NCBI RefSeq assembly: GCF_001053095.1
Contig: NZ_CGBP01000019.1
Coordinates: forward strand, 27,821-91,820
Reading direction: 5' to 3'
Source of the DNA: Yersinia similis
GTDB lineage: Bacteria > Pseudomonadota > Gammaproteobacteria > Enterobacterales > Enterobacteriaceae
DNA: 64,000 nt
Position numbers and translations under genes: made by a program. Shown in pieces: positions 52,240-63,107 of the stretch (position 1 is the first letter of the stretch; every line of letters begins with the position of its first letter). The notes under the pieces are model-generated. The model was not told the origin of the DNA. It saw nothing but the letters and a program-made list of their open reading frames with translations, and did no database searches.

Positions 52240-52303
52240 AATATCTTGGCTAAGCGATTGGAAGTAACACATTAAAAATAAAGGAATATAATGATTTATT
52301 ATC

Positions 52304-53116
52304 ATGAATAGATTACAGCAGAGCAGTGACAAACTTATATTTTGGCTAGTTGGGGCCTTATTAGCGTGTGGTATCCATATTTATGTACTTTGGTGGCTGA
52401 GTGCAGCATCTATACCAGCAATACCCACCAGCTACCCCACCGCAATAATGATGGAGCTTTCAGCCGAACCGGAGTTTATGCAAAACTTGCCACAAAACTC
52501 AGTGGTGGGCATAACGCAGAATATTATCGAGCCTGCGGTTGAGCAACGGGTTAACCAGCCGGATGACATTGTCGATTTACCTACGCTGCCTGAACAACCA
52601 CAGGGGCAACGGGAGATTACGAGAAAAGAGCCAATAAAGGTCAAACGGCCACCTGAAAATAGAGCGACATCGCGTAAACCGGTTAATAAAGAAACACAAG
52701 AAACACAAGAAAGTGACAGTAAACAGTCCTCACCAGCTGCTGCAGCCAGCGCAATGCTTTCAGGGACGAGCCAACGAGTTGCCGCAGCGGTAAACAGTGA
52801 CTCATCCCACCGTCAGCAAGCTCAAGTGAGTTGGAAAAGTCGTTTACAGGGGCATTTAATGGGGTTTAAGCGTTACCCATCCAGTGCCAGAAAACAGCAA
52901 CAGCAAGGGACCGCCATGGTTCGATTTGTAGTCGATAAAAATGGTTATGTGTCATCGGTGCAACTGAGTAACAGTAGTGGTACATCCACTTTAGATCGCG
53001 AGGCGTTAGCGATTATCAAGCGTGCTCAGCCATTACCAAAACCGCCTGCTGAGTTGTTATCGCAGGGGCAGATAACATTATCTCTGCCCGTTGATTTTAA
53101 TCTAAAAAGGAAATAA
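52304..53116 (+). CDS. hasB: HasB, TonB-like energy transducer for HasR
   Basis: The 270-residue TonB paralogue has one N-terminal membrane anchor (IFWLVGALLACGIHIYVLWW) with the His seen in TonB helices, a Pro-poor charged linker (KEPIKVKRPPENRATSRKPV), and a C-terminal TonB domain (FKRYPSSARKQQQQGTAMVRF, LDREALAIIKRAQPLPKPP). It should couple the ExbBD proton motor to HasR. Last gene of hasRADEB. Confidence 0.94.
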   Translation: MNRLQQSSDKLIFWLVGALLACGIHIYVLWWLSAASIPAIPTSYPTAIMMELSAEPEFMQNLPQNSVVGITQNIIEPAVEQRVNQPDDIVDLPTLPEQPQGQREITRKEPIKVKRPPENRATSRKPVNKETQETQESDSKQSSPAAAASAMLSGTSQRVAAAVNSDSSHRQQAQVSWKSRLQGHLMGFKRYPSSARKQQQQGTAMVRFVVDKNGYVSSVQLSNSSGTSTLDREALAIIKRAQPLPKPPAELLSQGQITLSLPVDFNLKRK

Positions 53117-53275
53117 TACGGGCAATCGCAGTGGATAACATAACTGATTAGAGCGGTCATTATCCGATTCGAATTGAGCCAATGCAGTAATAGCTTTTTG
53201 ACCTGATTAACGGTTTGACTTGAGTAAATTTGTAGTAGCAGAGCGCAAAATAAGGGATGAGAACGGGGGGATTAA

Positions 53276-53298
53276 AAACCGGGCGTCGTGTCCGGTTT
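53276..53298 (-). terminator. Terminator of the lipoamide-dehydrogenase-like gene
   Basis: AAACCGG / CCGGTTT with a nine-base loop, followed on the minus strand by TTTTTAA, 16 bases after the stop. The stretch 53117-53275 behind hasB shows no gene and no strong plus-strand terminator. Confidence 0.75.
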
Positions 53299-53313
53299 GA
53301 ACAGCCTGAAGCC

Positions 53314-54777
53314 TTATTCGCCGGGGCAGCGTAGGCAGCGCTCAGCTTCATCAGCACCCAGCTTTAACTTAGATTGCAAATCACGCAATGCTGTACGCAG
53401 GCCTTCTTCAATGACTGGATGATAGAAGGGCATATCGAGCATCTGGTCGATGGTCATTTGTTGCTGATGCGCCCATGCCAGCAAGTGTGCGATATGCTCT
53501 GCACCTGGCCCCATCATCTCTGCCCCCAAGAAGCGGCCAGTACCCTGTTCGCCATAAATGCGTAAAATGCCTTTGTTTTTTAGCATCACCCGCGAGCGAC
53601 CTTGATTCTCAAAGGAGACTTCGCCAATCTCAAAGCAGCCGCAAGCGCTGAATTTTTGCGCTAGCTCACGGAAGGTTGCGCCCACCATGGCGATTTGTGG
53701 GTCAGAGAACACGACTGAAATTGGGCTACGGCGTAAACCGGGTACAACCTCAGGGAATCCCCCCGCATTTACACCGGCAATACGAGCCTGATCGCTGGCT
53801 TCATGCAGTAATGGCAACTGATTGCTGGCATCACCTGCAATAAAAATATGCGGCACGTTGGTTTGCATCGTCAGGCGGTCTGCCTGCGGCACTCCGCCTT
53901 CATCTAGAATGAGTGACGTATTCTCCAGCCCCAGTTTATCTACATTAGGGCGGCGGCCCGTGGCGGCTAATACGTAGTCCACCATAATCTCTTGTGGCCT
54001 ACCGCCTTTATCCAGATAACGGATAAAGACTTTATTTCCCTCACGTTGCATCAGCTCAACTTTTACATTGGGATCAAGGTAGAACTCATCACCCAAAGTT
54101 TTTGCTGCGTAGTCACGCACGATACTGTCGGTCAGCGGGCCGACGGCACCACCAACACCAAACATTTTTACCTGGACACCTAACCGGTGCAGTGCCTGAC
54201 CAAGTTCCAAGCCAATAACGCCTGGGCCAAAAACTGCCACAGATTCTGGCAGATCGTCCCAATTAAAGACGTCATCGTTAATAATCAATCGGTCACCTAG
54301 CTCATTCCAAGAGGCGGGCCAGCCTGGGCGGGAACCTGTCGCAATCACGATCCGCTGCGCAATGATTTTTTGTGAAGTAAACTGCGTGTGATCATCAACT
54401 TGCAGGGTGTTATCATCAATAAAACGGGCATAACCTTGAATTTTATCGGCCGCAGGAATGGTTTCTACGCTTTCCAATACGAAGCTCACAAAACGGTCAC
54501 GTTCACGCTTAACGCGGTCCATGACTTCACGGCCATTAATCAGGGGCTTACCTTGTGGGTGAATACCAAACCCAGGCGCTTTTTCTATCTGGTGGACGGC
54601 TTCAGCCGCGGCAATCAATAGTTTGGATGGCATGCAACCGACGCGTGCGCAGGTGGTACCATATTCACCACCTTCAATCATCACTACGTTGGGGGTCAAC
54701 AATTTGGCCGCGCGATAAGCGCCCAGTCCGGCCGTTCCGCCGCCAATAACAGCGACATCAACGTTTAAGGTTTTCAT
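53314..54777 (-). CDS. Dihydrolipoamide-dehydrogenase-like flavoprotein disulfide reductase
   Basis: The 487-residue protein is an FAD/NAD(P)H oxidoreductase: FAD-binding VIGGGTAGLGAYRAA, redox-active Cys43 and Cys48 in CARVGCMPSK, NAD-binding VAVFGPGVIGLELGQAL, second FAD motif FIAGDA and the catalytic YHPVIEEGLR. It differs from true Lpd in the CARVGC spacing residues and in a C-terminal CLRCPGE with an extra CxxC. No pyruvate or oxoglutarate dehydrogenase genes are near; instead it lies next to a peroxiredoxin-glutaredoxin and oxyR. A thiol-reductase role in peroxide defence is inferred, its partner unknown. Confidence 0.85.
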   Translation of the reverse strand: MKTLNVDVAVIGGGTAGLGAYRAAKLLTPNVVMIEGGEYGTTCARVGCMPSKLLIAAAEAVHQIEKAPGFGIHPQGKPLINGREVMDRVKRERDRFVSFVLESVETIPAADKIQGYARFIDDNTLQVDDHTQFTSQKIIAQRIVIATGSRPGWPASWNELGDRLIINDDVFNWDDLPESVAVFGPGVIGLELGQALHRLGVQVKMFGVGGAVGPLTDSIVRDYAAKTLGDEFYLDPNVKVELMQREGNKVFIRYLDKGGRPQEIMVDYVLAATGRRPNVDKLGLENTSLILDEGGVPQADRLTMQTNVPHIFIAGDASNQLPLLHEASDQARIAGVNAGGFPEVVPGLRRSPISVVFSDPQIAMVGATFRELAQKFSACGCFEIGEVSFENQGRSRVMLKNKGILRIYGEQGTGRFLGAEMMGPGAEHIAHLLAWAHQQQMTIDQMLDMPFYHPVIEEGLRTALRDLQSKLKLGADEAERCLRCPGE

Positions 54778-54802
54778 GTCTACTCCCCTAACAGAAAAAA
54801 AA

Positions 54803-55018
54803 GGTAGGCCGGAGCCTACTACAGACTGCTGACAAACCCCGATGATTCACTCTTGAACGGTGAGGATAGGCAGAAGAGTAAAGAGTCCGCGCCAAGGATG
54901 GCGCGGCTCGAGCCCCCAGGGAAGGCTATTTTTATACAGGGAAGCCGGCGTCTTTACGATCTGCCTGTTCTCTCCGTCGCGGGCACTTTGTCAATAACCT
55001 CGGTAGGCCGGAGCCTAC
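54803..55018 (-). repeat. Intact YPAL-type repeat inside a duplicated terminator
   Basis: The core 54822-55000 (CAGACTGCTGACAAA ... TTTGTCAATAACCT) has inverted ends (TGACAAA/TTTGTCA), an inner pair GGCAGAagagTAAAGA / TCTTTAcgatCTGCC, and a hairpin GCGCCAAGGATGGCGC. It is bracketed by two copies of GGTAGGCCGGAGCCTAC (54803-54819 and 55002-55018), each a stem-loop. Read on the minus strand the outer copy at 54803 is followed by TTTTTTTT, so it is the original terminator of the peroxiredoxin gene, split and duplicated by the insertion. Confidence 0.85.
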
Positions 55019-55072
55019 CAAGTTACTTCATATTGCTTTCATTTTTATTAATATACTTATTAATCAATATGA

Positions 55073-55804
55073 TTAGGCTGACAGGTACTTTTCCAGATCG
55101 TCGCTGCCACCAATATGGCGACCCCCGATAAAGACCTGTGGTACCGTGGAGCGGCCACTTACGGCACGTAAGCTGACAGTTGTTGCATCGTTACCCAATA
55201 CAATTTCTTCATACTGAAGGCCATGATCTTGCAGCATTTGTTTCGCTTTGGCACAGAATGGGCAGCCCGGTTTGGTAAAGACAGCCACGGATTCCTGCAC
55301 TTTAAAATCAGGCGCCAGATATTTCAGCATGGTGTCGGCATCAGATACTTCAAATGGGTCGCCCGGTTTGTTTGGCTCGACAAACATTTTTTCGACCACG
55401 CCATTACGCACCAGCATGGAGTAACGCCATGAACGTGGACCGAAGCCTAGATCCGCTTTCTCAACCAACATATTCATCCCTTTGGTAAACTCGCCGTTAC
55501 CATCTGGAACAAAAGTAATATTTTCAGCGTGTTGATCTGATTTCCAAGCGTTCATCACGAAGGTATCATTGACTGACACACACAGAATGCTATCAACACC
55601 ATGTTGTTTAAATACACCCGCTAATTCGTTATAACGTGGCAGGTGACTGGAAGAACAGGTTGGGGTAAAGGCACCCGGTAGTGAAAACACAATCACGGTT
55701 TTATTACTGAATAAATCGTCGGTTGTTACGTCAATCCACTGGTCGCCTTGACGGGTATGGAAAGTTACCTGTGGGATTTTTTTACCTTCTTGGCTAGTAA
55801 ACAT
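55073..55804 (-). CDS. Peroxiredoxin-glutaredoxin hybrid (Prx5-Grx)
   Basis: The start is the ATG at complement 55802-55804 ([20 protein letters not shown]), with AAGGAG seven bases upstream; the open frame extends 21 codons further. Residues 1-165 are a Prx5-type peroxiredoxin with peroxidatic Cys50 in [17 protein letters not shown]. Residues 170-243 are a glutaredoxin with CPFC (Cys181, Cys184) and the [20 protein letters not shown] end. It reduces peroxides with glutathione through its own Grx domain. Divergent from oxyR, whose product very likely induces it. Confidence 0.95.
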   Translation of the reverse strand: MFTSQEGKKIPQVTFHTRQGDQWIDVTTDDLFSNKTVIVFSLPGAFTPTCSSSHLPRYNELAGVFKQHGVDSILCVSVNDTFVMNAWKSDQHAENITFVPDGNGEFTKGMNMLVEKADLGFGPRSWRYSMLVRNGVVEKMFVEPNKPGDPFEVSDADTMLKYLAPDFKVQESVAVFTKPGCPFCAKAKQMLQDHGLQYEEIVLGNDATTVSLRAVSGRSTVPQVFIGGRHIGGSDDLEKYLSA

Positions 55805-55896
55805 CTGTAACTCCTTAATTAAAAATAGAAAATTTAAATTTTTCTGGGTATCTCTTCGTTGGGTCATATTATTAATTTTATCTCTTGATAGTTCTA

Positions 55897-55933
55897 ATCA
55901 CTGATTGCTATCTTATCTATCGTCAGTAGCTAT
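55897..55933. promoter_or_regulatory. OxyR-like binding site between prx and oxyR
   Basis: ATCA-N7-CTAT, seven bases, ATCG-N7-CTAT gives the 37-base layout of the OxyR consensus (ATAG-N7-CTAT-N7-ATAG-N7-CTAT). Both CTAT quarters are exact and both ATAG quarters are imperfect. It lies 18 bases before the oxyR start. Confidence 0.55.
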
Positions 55934-55950
55934 CATAAGGTGGGGCATAG

Positions 55951-56868
55951 ATGAATATTCGTGATCTAGAGTACTTAGTGGCGTTGGCTGAATTTAGGCA
56001 TTTCCGGCGTGCCGCCGACTCCTGTCATGTTAGCCAACCCACATTAAGCGGTCAGATTCGTAAACTGGAAGATGAGCTGGGTATCATGTTGTTGGAGCGA
56101 ACTAGCCGTAAGGTGCTGTTTACACAAGCTGGTTTACTATTGGTGGAGCAGGCCAAGACGGTATTACGGGAAGTGAAAGTATTGAAAGAGATGGCCAGTT
56201 TACAGGGTGAAAGTATGTCTGGGCCGTTGCATATTGGGCTTATTCCTACCGTTGGGCCTTATCTGTTACCACAAATTATTCCTATGCTGCATAAAAAATT
56301 CCCCAAATTGGAAATGTATCTGCATGAAGCCCAGACCCAAAATCTCTTAGCCCAGTTGGATAGTGGTAAATTGGATTGTGCCATTTTAGCTCTGGTCAAA
56401 GAGACCGAAGCTTTTATCGAAATTCCGTTGTTTGACGAACCGATGAACCTAGCCATTTATGCCGATCATCCGTGGGCGAACCGCGAAAGAGTGGAGATGC
56501 ATGAATTGGCGGGAGAGAAGTTATTGATGCTGGAAGATGGTCATTGCTTACGTGATCAGGCGATGGGTTTTTGCTTCCAGGCTGGAGCGGACGAAGATAC
56601 TCACTTCCGGGCGACTAGCTTGGAAACCTTGCGTAACATGGTCGCGGCGGGTAGTGGTATTACGCTGTTGCCAGCACTGGCTGTGCCGAATGAGAGACAA
56701 CGCGATGGTGTATGTTATCTGGAGTGCTATAAACCTGTACCTAAACGCACCATTGCGTTGGTGTATCGCCCCGGTTCTCCATTGCGTGGCCGCTATGAAC
56801 AACTTGCCGAGGCAATACGTGAGCACATGCAAGAGCGCATGGCTCCATCATTAGAACAGGCGATTTAA
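55951..56868 (+). CDS. oxyR: OxyR, peroxide-sensing LysR-family regulator
   Basis: The 305-residue regulator begins [20 protein letters not shown] with an HTH in [20 protein letters not shown]. The sensing cysteines are at the E. coli positions, Cys199 and Cys208 ([13 protein letters not shown]), which form the H2O2-induced disulfide. It lies divergent from the peroxiredoxin-glutaredoxin gene. Its end overlaps the convergent sthA by 18 bases. Confidence 0.98.
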   Translation: MNIRDLEYLVALAEFRHFRRAADSCHVSQPTLSGQIRKLEDELGIMLLERTSRKVLFTQAGLLLVEQAKTVLREVKVLKEMASLQGESMSGPLHIGLIPTVGPYLLPQIIPMLHKKFPKLEMYLHEAQTQNLLAQLDSGKLDCAILALVKETEAFIEIPLFDEPMNLAIYADHPWANRERVEMHELAGEKLLMLEDGHCLRDQAMGFCFQAGADEDTHFRATSLETLRNMVAAGSGITLLPALAVPNERQRDGVCYLECYKPVPKRTIALVYRPGSPLRGRYEQLAEAIREHMQERMAPSLEQAI

Positions 56869-58251
56869 ACCATTGAGCGCTGCCACACGGTAGGCTTCTG
56901 CCATGGTTGGGTAGTTGAAGGTAGTATTAACGAAATACTCGAGCGTATTGCCTTCACCTTTCTGTTCCATTATAGCTTGTCCGATGTGGATAATTTCAGC
57001 GGCACGTTCGCCAAAGCAATGAATACCCAGAATTTGCTTCGTTTCCCGATGGAACAGGATTTTCAAACTACCGGTATCCATTCCAACGATTTGCGCCCGC
57101 GCCAGATGTTTAAATTGCGCTCGGCCCACTTCGTAGGGTACTTTCATCGCCGTCAGTTCCTGTTCGGTTTTTCCGACAGAACTGATTTCAGGAATGGTGT
57201 AAATGCCCGTCGGGATATCTTCAATCAGGTGAACGTTGGCTTCGCCCTTGATCATCGCTTGTGCAGCAATACGCCCCTGATCATAAGCCGCAGACGCCAG
57301 ACTTGGGTAACCAATCACATCACCGACAGCATAGACATGAGACAGCGCAGTCTGGTACATGCTGTTCACTTTCAGCAAGCCACGGCTATCGGCTTCCAGG
57401 CCAATATTTTCCAAGCCTAAACCGCTGGTATTACCTGTTCGTCCATTGGCATACAACAAGCAGTCCGCTTTGACCTTTTTGCCTGATTTCAAATGGACAA
57501 TCACGCCGTCCGTTGTCCCTTCAATCTGCTCAAATTCTTCGTTATGGCGGATAACCACGCCGTTATTCCAGAAGTGATAAGAGAGCGCATCTGACATTTC
57601 CTGATCAAGAAAAGCCAGTAGGCGGTCGCGGGTATTGATCAAATCGACTTTGACACTCAACCCACGGAAGATAGACGCATATTCGCAACCAATCACCCCT
57701 GCACCATAAATAATAACGTGCTGTGGTTCATGGCTGAGCTGCAAAATAGTATCACTGTCATAAATGCGTTCATGGTTAAAATCAACATTTACTGGGCGAT
57801 AAGGGCGCGAGCCAGTTGCAATGACAATGTTATCGGCCTGCAAGGTATCACTGGTACCGTCGGCGTAACGTACATTAACTGTGTTGGCATCAATGAAACT
57901 GGCATCACCAGAGAACATGTGGCAATGGTTGCGATCGTAAAAGCCTTGCCGCATACGGGTTTGCTGATTAATAACACGATCTGCATGGTTTAAAATATCA
58001 GCGAAAGAGGATTTTATGGTTCTGGCATTGTCGCTGTAGAGGGGATTTTGGTTGAACTCGATAATACGGCTAACGGCGTGGCGCAAGGCTTTAGAGGGAA
58101 TGGTGCCCCAATGGGTACATCCGCCACCCACATTATTATACCGTTCAATCACGGCAACGCGTGCCCCTTGCTTGACCAGCCCCATCGCGGCACCTTCACC
58201 GCCAGGGCCCGAGCCAATCACAATGGCATCAAAATGGAAGTGCTGTTGCAT
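56851..58251 (-). CDS. sthA: SthA, soluble pyridine nucleotide transhydrogenase
   Basis: The 466-residue FAD flavoprotein moves hydride between NADPH and NAD+, balancing the cofactor pools. The FAD motif [17 protein letters not shown] opens it and [17 protein letters not shown] binds the nucleotide. The usual redox disulfide is gone: [10 protein letters not shown] has one Cys and Thr in place of the second, diagnostic for Sth[21 protein letters not shown] is the second FAD motif. Convergent overlap with oxyR and divergence from fabR match E. coli. Confidence 0.97.
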   Translation of the reverse strand: MQQHFHFDAIVIGSGPGGEGAAMGLVKQGARVAVIERYNNVGGGCTHWGTIPSKALRHAVSRIIEFNQNPLYSDNARTIKSSFADILNHADRVINQQTRMRQGFYDRNHCHMFSGDASFIDANTVNVRYADGTSDTLQADNIVIATGSRPYRPVNVDFNHERIYDSDTILQLSHEPQHVIIYGAGVIGCEYASIFRGLSVKVDLINTRDRLLAFLDQEMSDALSYHFWNNGVVIRHNEEFEQIEGTTDGVIVHLKSGKKVKADCLLYANGRTGNTSGLGLENIGLEADSRGLLKVNSMYQTALSHVYAVGDVIGYPSLASAAYDQGRIAAQAMIKGEANVHLIEDIPTGIYTIPEISSVGKTEQELTAMKVPYEVGRAQFKHLARAQIVGMDTGSLKILFHRETKQILGIHCFGERAAEIIHIGQAIMEQKGEGNTLEYFVNTTFNYPTMAEAYRVAALNGLNRLF

Positions 58252-58468
58252 GTAGGAGAGACCTGTTTTTATACAAAATTACAACGATACATTAACATCA
58301 TCTTAGGCAGAACCCAATCAACGATAGGGGAATCACCATAATGTGTGTTGTAAAGTCGCAGTTCAGTATTGAGAAGATACGTTTGTATAACGGTTGTTAC
58401 CGCAAAGTTTGGTATATTGCTGACTATATGTCTTAGATTGAGAAATTGGATATCCCTTGGGTACGATT

Positions 58469-59104
58469 ATGGGCGTCAGAGCACAACAAAAAGAGCGGAC
58501 TCGTCGTTCCCTTATCGAAGCGGCGTTCAGTCAACTGAGTGCTGAGCGGAGCTTTGCCAGCTTGAGCTTACGGGAAGTCTCCCGTGAAGCGGGTATCGCA
58601 CCAACTTCTTTTTACCGGCATTTCCGTGATGTCGACGAGCTCGGGCTAACCATGGTCGATGAAAGCGGCCTGATGTTACGCCAATTAATGCGTCAGGCAC
58701 GGCAACGGATTGCCAAGGGCGGCAGCGTTATCCGTACATCGGTGTCCACCTTTATGGAGTTTATTGGCAACAACCCTAATGCGTTTCGTTTGCTGCTCAG
58801 GGAACGTTCCGGGACTTCCGCCGCTTTTCGTGCTGCGGTTGCGCGTGAAATTCAGCACTTTATTGCTGAACTGGCAGATTACCTCGAGTTAGAAAATCAC
58901 ATGCCACGTAGCTTCACTGAGGCTCAAGCTGAGGCCATGGTCACAATTGTCTTCAGTGCAGGTGCAGAAGTACTGGACGTGGATATTGAACAGCGGCGAC
59001 AGTTAGAAGAACGCTTGGTCTTACAGTTACGGATGATCTCCAAAGGTGCTTACTATTGGTATCGCCGCGAACAAGAAAAGCTTGCTGCGTCCCGTGTAGA
59101 ATAA
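58469..59104 (+). CDS. fabR: FabR, TetR-family regulator of unsaturated fatty-acid synthesis
   Basis: The start is ATG 58469 ([20 protein letters not shown]); a TTG start four codons earlier is open but unlikely. The 211-residue repressor has the TetR HTH ([20 protein letters not shown]) and a ligand domain ([40 protein letters not shown]). FabR represses fabA and fabB according to the ratio of unsaturated acyl thioesters. yijD follows after 12 bases and is probably cotranscribed. Confidence 0.97.
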   Translation: MGVRAQQKERTRRSLIEAAFSQLSAERSFASLSLREVSREAGIAPTSFYRHFRDVDELGLTMVDESGLMLRQLMRQARQRIAKGGSVIRTSVSTFMEFIGNNPNAFRLLLRERSGTSAAFRAAVAREIQHFIAELADYLELENHMPRSFTEAQAEAMVTIVFSAGAEVLDVDIEQRRQLEERLVLQLRMISKGAYYWYRREQEKLAASRVE

Positions 59105-59116
59105 GGTAAAGAAAAT

Positions 59117-59524
59117 ATGGAACAATCTTCTCGCCGTGAAACCGGCACCCTACTACTGGCATTAATTACTGGCCTGGCGATAAATGGTGTATGTACTGCG
59201 TTATTCAGTGCGCTGGTGCCTTTTTCGGTTTTTCCGCTATTGACGCTCATACTGGCGGTGTATTGCCTACATCAGCGTTATCTCAATTTTGCTATGCCGC
59301 AAGGGATACCGGTGCTGGCTTCAGCATGTTTCCTGCTTGGGATCTTGTTGTACAGCGCGATTGTGCGGGTGGAATACCCCGCAATTGGGTCTAACTTCGT
59401 TCCTGCGGTGCTCAGTGTGGTGTTGGTGTTCTGGATCTTATTTAAATTAAGAACACGTAAATCGATACAAAAACATACAGATGCGGATATTGATATCAAT
59501 AATTCGGATCAACCGCAGCAATAG
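59117..59524 (+). CDS. yijD: YijD inner-membrane protein
   Basis: The 135-residue protein has four hydrophobic segments: [56 protein letters not shown] and [18 protein letters not shown]. The HQRYLN and [11 protein letters not shown] loops are conserved in the YijD (DUF1422) family; function unknown. The hydrophilic C-terminal tail is longer than the E. coli one. Twelve bases behind fabR. Confidence 0.93.
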   Translation: MEQSSRRETGTLLLALITGLAINGVCTALFSALVPFSVFPLLTLILAVYCLHQRYLNFAMPQGIPVLASACFLLGILLYSAIVRVEYPAIGSNFVPAVLSVVLVFWILFKLRTRKSIQKHTDADIDINNSDQPQQ

Positions 59525-59665
59525 CCCACGGGTGTTCAGCCTTATCAACTTGTTTTATAGGGTGGTGATCGAAGGGGGTTATTGCACCTAGATACCATCT
59601 TGCCAACGAGGGGCAACATGTCGTCGCCCTTTCGTTTGTCTGCGGTATGAGGTGTGAATTATTCG

Positions 59666-60769
59666 TCAGTTACGTTTTTCCAGCAGTACCCCACATTCCA
59701 TATGGTGGGTATAAGGGAATTGATCGAACAGTGCTAGTCGGCTAATTTTATGTGTGTGCTGTAATTGTTCCAAATTGGCGCACAGCGTCTCTGGATTACA
59801 GGAGATATAAAGAATACACGGGTAAGCCTGTACCAGCTTAACCGTCTCGTTATCCAGCCCACTGCGTGGCGGGTCGACAAAGATGGTATCGCAATTATAA
59901 CTGCCCAAATCAATACCCTTCAGGCGGTTAAACTCACGAACGCCCTGCATCGCCTGAGTAAACTCTTCCGCTGACATCCGGATAATTTGCACGTTATCGA
60001 TATTATTTGCTGCGATATTGTATTGAGCCGCTGCGACGGAAGGTTTGGCAATTTCTGTTGCCAGCACCCGTTCAAAATTTCGCGCCAGTGCTAATGAGAA
60101 ATTACCGTTACCACAATACAACTCCAGTAAATTGCCAGTGGCACCTTGGGTAACATCAAGCGCCCATTCCAACATGTGAATATTCACCGTCGCATTAGGT
60201 TGGGTAAAACTATTTTCAACCTGCCGATAGATCATCTCGCGTCCGGCGACTGGCAAGACCTCATCGATATAATCGTGATCCAGCATGATTTTAGTTTTAG
60301 CGGCTCGACCAATTAGCTGTAGATCAAAACCTTGTGCACGTAACTGATCTCGCAGTTCCAGCGCTTTTTGCTGCCACTCTTCATCTAATTGGCGGTGATA
60401 CAGCAACGAGGCGATCAGCTTACCGCTGAGGGTAGATAAATAATCTATTTGGAACAGTTTGCGCCGTAATAGCGGCTCCGCCCTGATGGCGGTCATCAGA
60501 GCATCCATTAAGCGATTGATTAACCGACTGGCCACCGGGAATTGTTCAACCCGGATACGTTGCTTGGTCTGTTGGTCAAACATGATGTGGTACAAGTCAT
60601 CTTCATCATGCCAAACGCGAAACTCGGCTCTCATACGGTAATGGTCTGCCGGAGAACGAAATATTTCTGGCTTGGGTGCCTGAAATGGCAACATCATCGC
60701 CTTAAGACGGGCAGACTTTTCTGCCAGTTGGTGGTCGTAGCTTTCAATCGGCAGGATGTTGGGAGTCAT
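59666..60769 (-). CDS. trmA: TrmA, tRNA (uracil-54-C5) methyltransferase
   Basis: The 367-residue SAM enzyme makes ribothymidine in the T loop of tRNA. SAM-binding [33 protein letters not shown] and the catalytic Cys in [15 protein letters not shown] are visible, with the Glu of the terminal [12 protein letters not shown]. Convergent with yijD; the 140-base gap holds no gene. Located between yijD and btuB as in E. coli. Confidence 0.97.
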   Translation of the reverse strand: MTPNILPIESYDHQLAEKSARLKAMMLPFQAPKPEIFRSPADHYRMRAEFRVWHDEDDLYHIMFDQQTKQRIRVEQFPVASRLINRLMDALMTAIRAEPLLRRKLFQIDYLSTLSGKLIASLLYHRQLDEEWQQKALELRDQLRAQGFDLQLIGRAAKTKIMLDHDYIDEVLPVAGREMIYRQVENSFTQPNATVNIHMLEWALDVTQGATGNLLELYCGNGNFSLALARNFERVLATEIAKPSVAAAQYNIAANNIDNVQIIRMSAEEFTQAMQGVREFNRLKGIDLGSYNCDTIFVDPPRSGLDNETVKLVQAYPCILYISCNPETLCANLEQLQHTHKISRLALFDQFPYTHHMECGVLLEKRN

Positions 60770-60924
60770 GTTTTTCTCGTTGGGTCAGTATAAAAGGGGG
60801 ATGATCCTTGCGGATTGTAGGGAAAGTTGCCCTGATGTCCAGTTTTGTCGCGTTTATTCTGGCTTAGGTTAATGGAAGTCTAGACATCTATTTTACTTGA
60901 TCGTAGCATTGTGGTCCGGCCTCA

Positions 60925-61155
60925 TGCTGTTATTTAAACACCTAAGAGTTAAAAGGGAATCCGGTGTAAATCCGGAGCTGACGCGCAGCGGTAAGGGGAA
61001 GTCACGGCGATAGGTTTCTAACAGACACTGTCCGTAAGGATGGGAAGTCATCGCCTGCTCTATTTCGTGCCATTTATTTATCACAGTGTTTTTACTGTCA
61101 TAACCATGGCCTGATATCAGAGATCCTAAGCCCGAAGACCTGCCGGTATTACGTC
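60925..61155 (+). promoter_or_regulatory. Cobalamin riboswitch of btuB
   Basis: AGGGAATCCGGTGTAAATCC, GGAGCTGACGCGCAGCGGTA and AGGGGAAGTC form the conserved cobalamin-riboswitch core, and AGCCCGAAGACCTGCCGGT at about 61128-61147 is the B12 box. It lies in the long leader of btuB. Binding adenosylcobalamin should block btuB translation. Confidence 0.92.
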
Positions 61156-61229
61156 GCAATATTCGTGGCCGTCGCGTACTACCGGCTATGGCACTGCGGC
61201 ATCCGCCAATTGAGTTTGGATGCTTTTTC

Positions 61230-63107
61230 ATGACAATTAAAAAATATACGCTGCTCACAGCCCTTTCTGTGACGGCATTTTCTGGCTGGGTGCAGGGTAA
61301 TAACACCACGTATAGTAATGATGAAATGGTTGTAACAGCCAACCGTTTTCCACAACCGAAAAGCAGTGTATTAGCGCCTGTCGATGTAGTTACTCGTGCT
61401 GATATTGATCGCTGGCAGGCAAAAAGCATTAATGATGTTCTGCGCCGCCTTCCAGGTGTCGATATTGCTCAGGATGGCGGTATGGGCCAGCGCAGTTCTT
61501 TATTTATTCGGGGTACTAATTCTAGCCATGTCTTGGTTCTGATCGATGGCGTCCGCCTCAATCAGGCGGGAATTACCGGTGCATCAGATCTCAGTCAAAT
61601 CCCTATTTCATTGGTACAGCGCATCGAATACATTCGTGGTCCACGTTCAGCTGTGTATGGTTCTGATGCTATTGGGGGGGTGATTAATATCCTGACTGGG
61701 CGGGATAAACCAGGAACCACACTTTCTGCTGGGTTGGGTTCAAACGGTTATCAAACCTATGATGGTTCCACTCAACAGAAACTGGGTGAAGACACGACGG
61801 TGACATTGGCGGGGAATTACACTTATAGCAAAGGGTATGATGTGGTTGCTGGTATGCCGGGAGCCGGTGGGCCACGTCAGCCTGACCGGGATGGTTTCAT
61901 GGGGAAAATGCTGTGGGCGGGCTTAGAACATCAGTTTAACGAGCAGTTTAATGGCTTTGCCCGAGTATATGGTTTCGATAACCGCAGTGATTACGACGGG
62001 TATACCAACTATAGCAATCCATTGGCGTTAATCGATACCCGTAAACTCTCCAGCCGTACCTATGACATGGGACTACGCTACAAGAATGGCATCTATGCTT
62101 CCCAATTTATTGCCAGTTATAACCGAACTAAAGATTATAATTACAGCCCACTTTTCGGCCAGCATGATATTACGGCCTCGTTAGATGAAGCTGAGCAATA
62201 TAACTTGCAATGGGGTAACACCTTCCAGTTAACGAATGGCATGATCAGTGCGGGTGCGGATTGGCAAGAGCAAAGAACCGAACGTAAAAGCAGTAACCAG
62301 AATACTACGGCCGATTTTACGCAGCACAACACGGGCATCTATTTGACAGGCCAACAGCAAATCAGCGACGTTACATTAGAGGGGGCCGTACGCAGTGACG
62401 ATAACTCGCAGTTTGGGTGGCACTCCACTTGGCAGACCAGCGCCGGTTGGGAATTTATTGCTGGCTACCGCTTGATTGGTTCTTACGGCACAGCCTATAA
62501 GGCACCTAATCTGATGCAGCTTTATAGCGCTTACGGTGGTAATGCCAATCTGAAACCGGAAGAAAGTAAGCAATGGGAAGGTGGCGTCGAAGGATTAACG
62601 GGGCCGGTGACTTGGCGTCTATCTGCTTATCGTAACGATATTGATCAGCTTATAGATTACACCAATCTGACCAACGGTTATTTCAATATCAATAAGGCCA
62701 CGATTAAAGGTGTTGAATGGACTGGTTCGTTTGAGACTGGGCCGTTATCACATCAAGTGACGCTGGAATATCTGGACCCACGTAATGCAGATACCCACGA
62801 AATTCTGGCGCGCCGAGCTAAACAACAAGTTAAATATCAGTTGGATTGGCAGATGGCTGATTTGGATTGGTCTGTTACCTACCAATATCTTGGTCAGCGT
62901 TATGACAAAGACTACAGCGCTTATCCAGAAGAAACGGTTGAACTCGGTGGTGTGAGCCTTTGGGATCTCGCTGTTTCGTATCCGGTCACATCTCATCTCA
63001 CGGTTCGTGGTAGAATCGCCAACCTGTTTGATAAAGATTATGAGATGGTTTATGGCTACCAAACCCCAGGACGCGAATACTACTTCACGGGAAGCTATAA
63101 CTTCTAA
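61230..63107 (+). CDS. btuB: BtuB, vitamin B12 outer-membrane receptor
   Basis: The 625-residue TonB-dependent receptor starts at [20 protein letters not shown], a signal peptide; the open frame extends 14 codons upstream. The TonB box is [10 protein letters not shown], followed by the plug ([54 protein letters not shown]), a 22-strand barrel with acidic Ca-binding turns and the terminal YYFTGSYNF. It imports B12, with TonB, to the periplasmic BtuF. The gene overlaps murI by 56 bases. Confidence 0.97.
   Translation: MTIKKYTLLTALSVTAFSGWVQGNNTTYSNDEMVVTANRFPQPKSSVLAPVDVVTRADIDRWQAKSINDVLRRLPGVDIAQDGGMGQRSSLFIRGTNSSHVLVLIDGVRLNQAGITGASDLSQIPISLVQRIEYIRGPRSAVYGSDAIGGVINILTGRDKPGTTLSAGLGSNGYQTYDGSTQQKLGEDTTVTLAGNYTYSKGYDVVAGMPGAGGPRQPDRDGFMGKMLWAGLEHQFNEQFNGFARVYGFDNRSDYDGYTNYSNPLALIDTRKLSSRTYDMGLRYKNGIYASQFIASYNRTKDYNYSPLFGQHDITASLDEAEQYNLQWGNTFQLTNGMISAGADWQEQRTERKSSNQNTTADFTQHNTGIYLTGQQQISDVTLEGAVRSDDNSQFGWHSTWQTSAGWEFIAGYRLIGSYGTAYKAPNLMQLYSAYGGNANLKPEESKQWEGGVEGLTGPVTWRLSAYRNDIDQLIDYTNLTNGYFNINKATIKGVEWTGSFETGPLSHQVTLEYLDPRNADTHEILARRAKQQVKYQLDWQMADLDWSVTYQYLGQRYDKDYSAYPEETVELGGVSLWDLAVSYPVTSHLTVRGRIANLFDKDYEMVYGYQTPGREYYFTGSYNF

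Noticed and set aside
53314..54777. Calling this gene the housekeeping lpdA
   Set aside because: No aceEF or sucAB neighbours, a CARVGC redox motif and an extra C-terminal CxxC argue for a separate family member.
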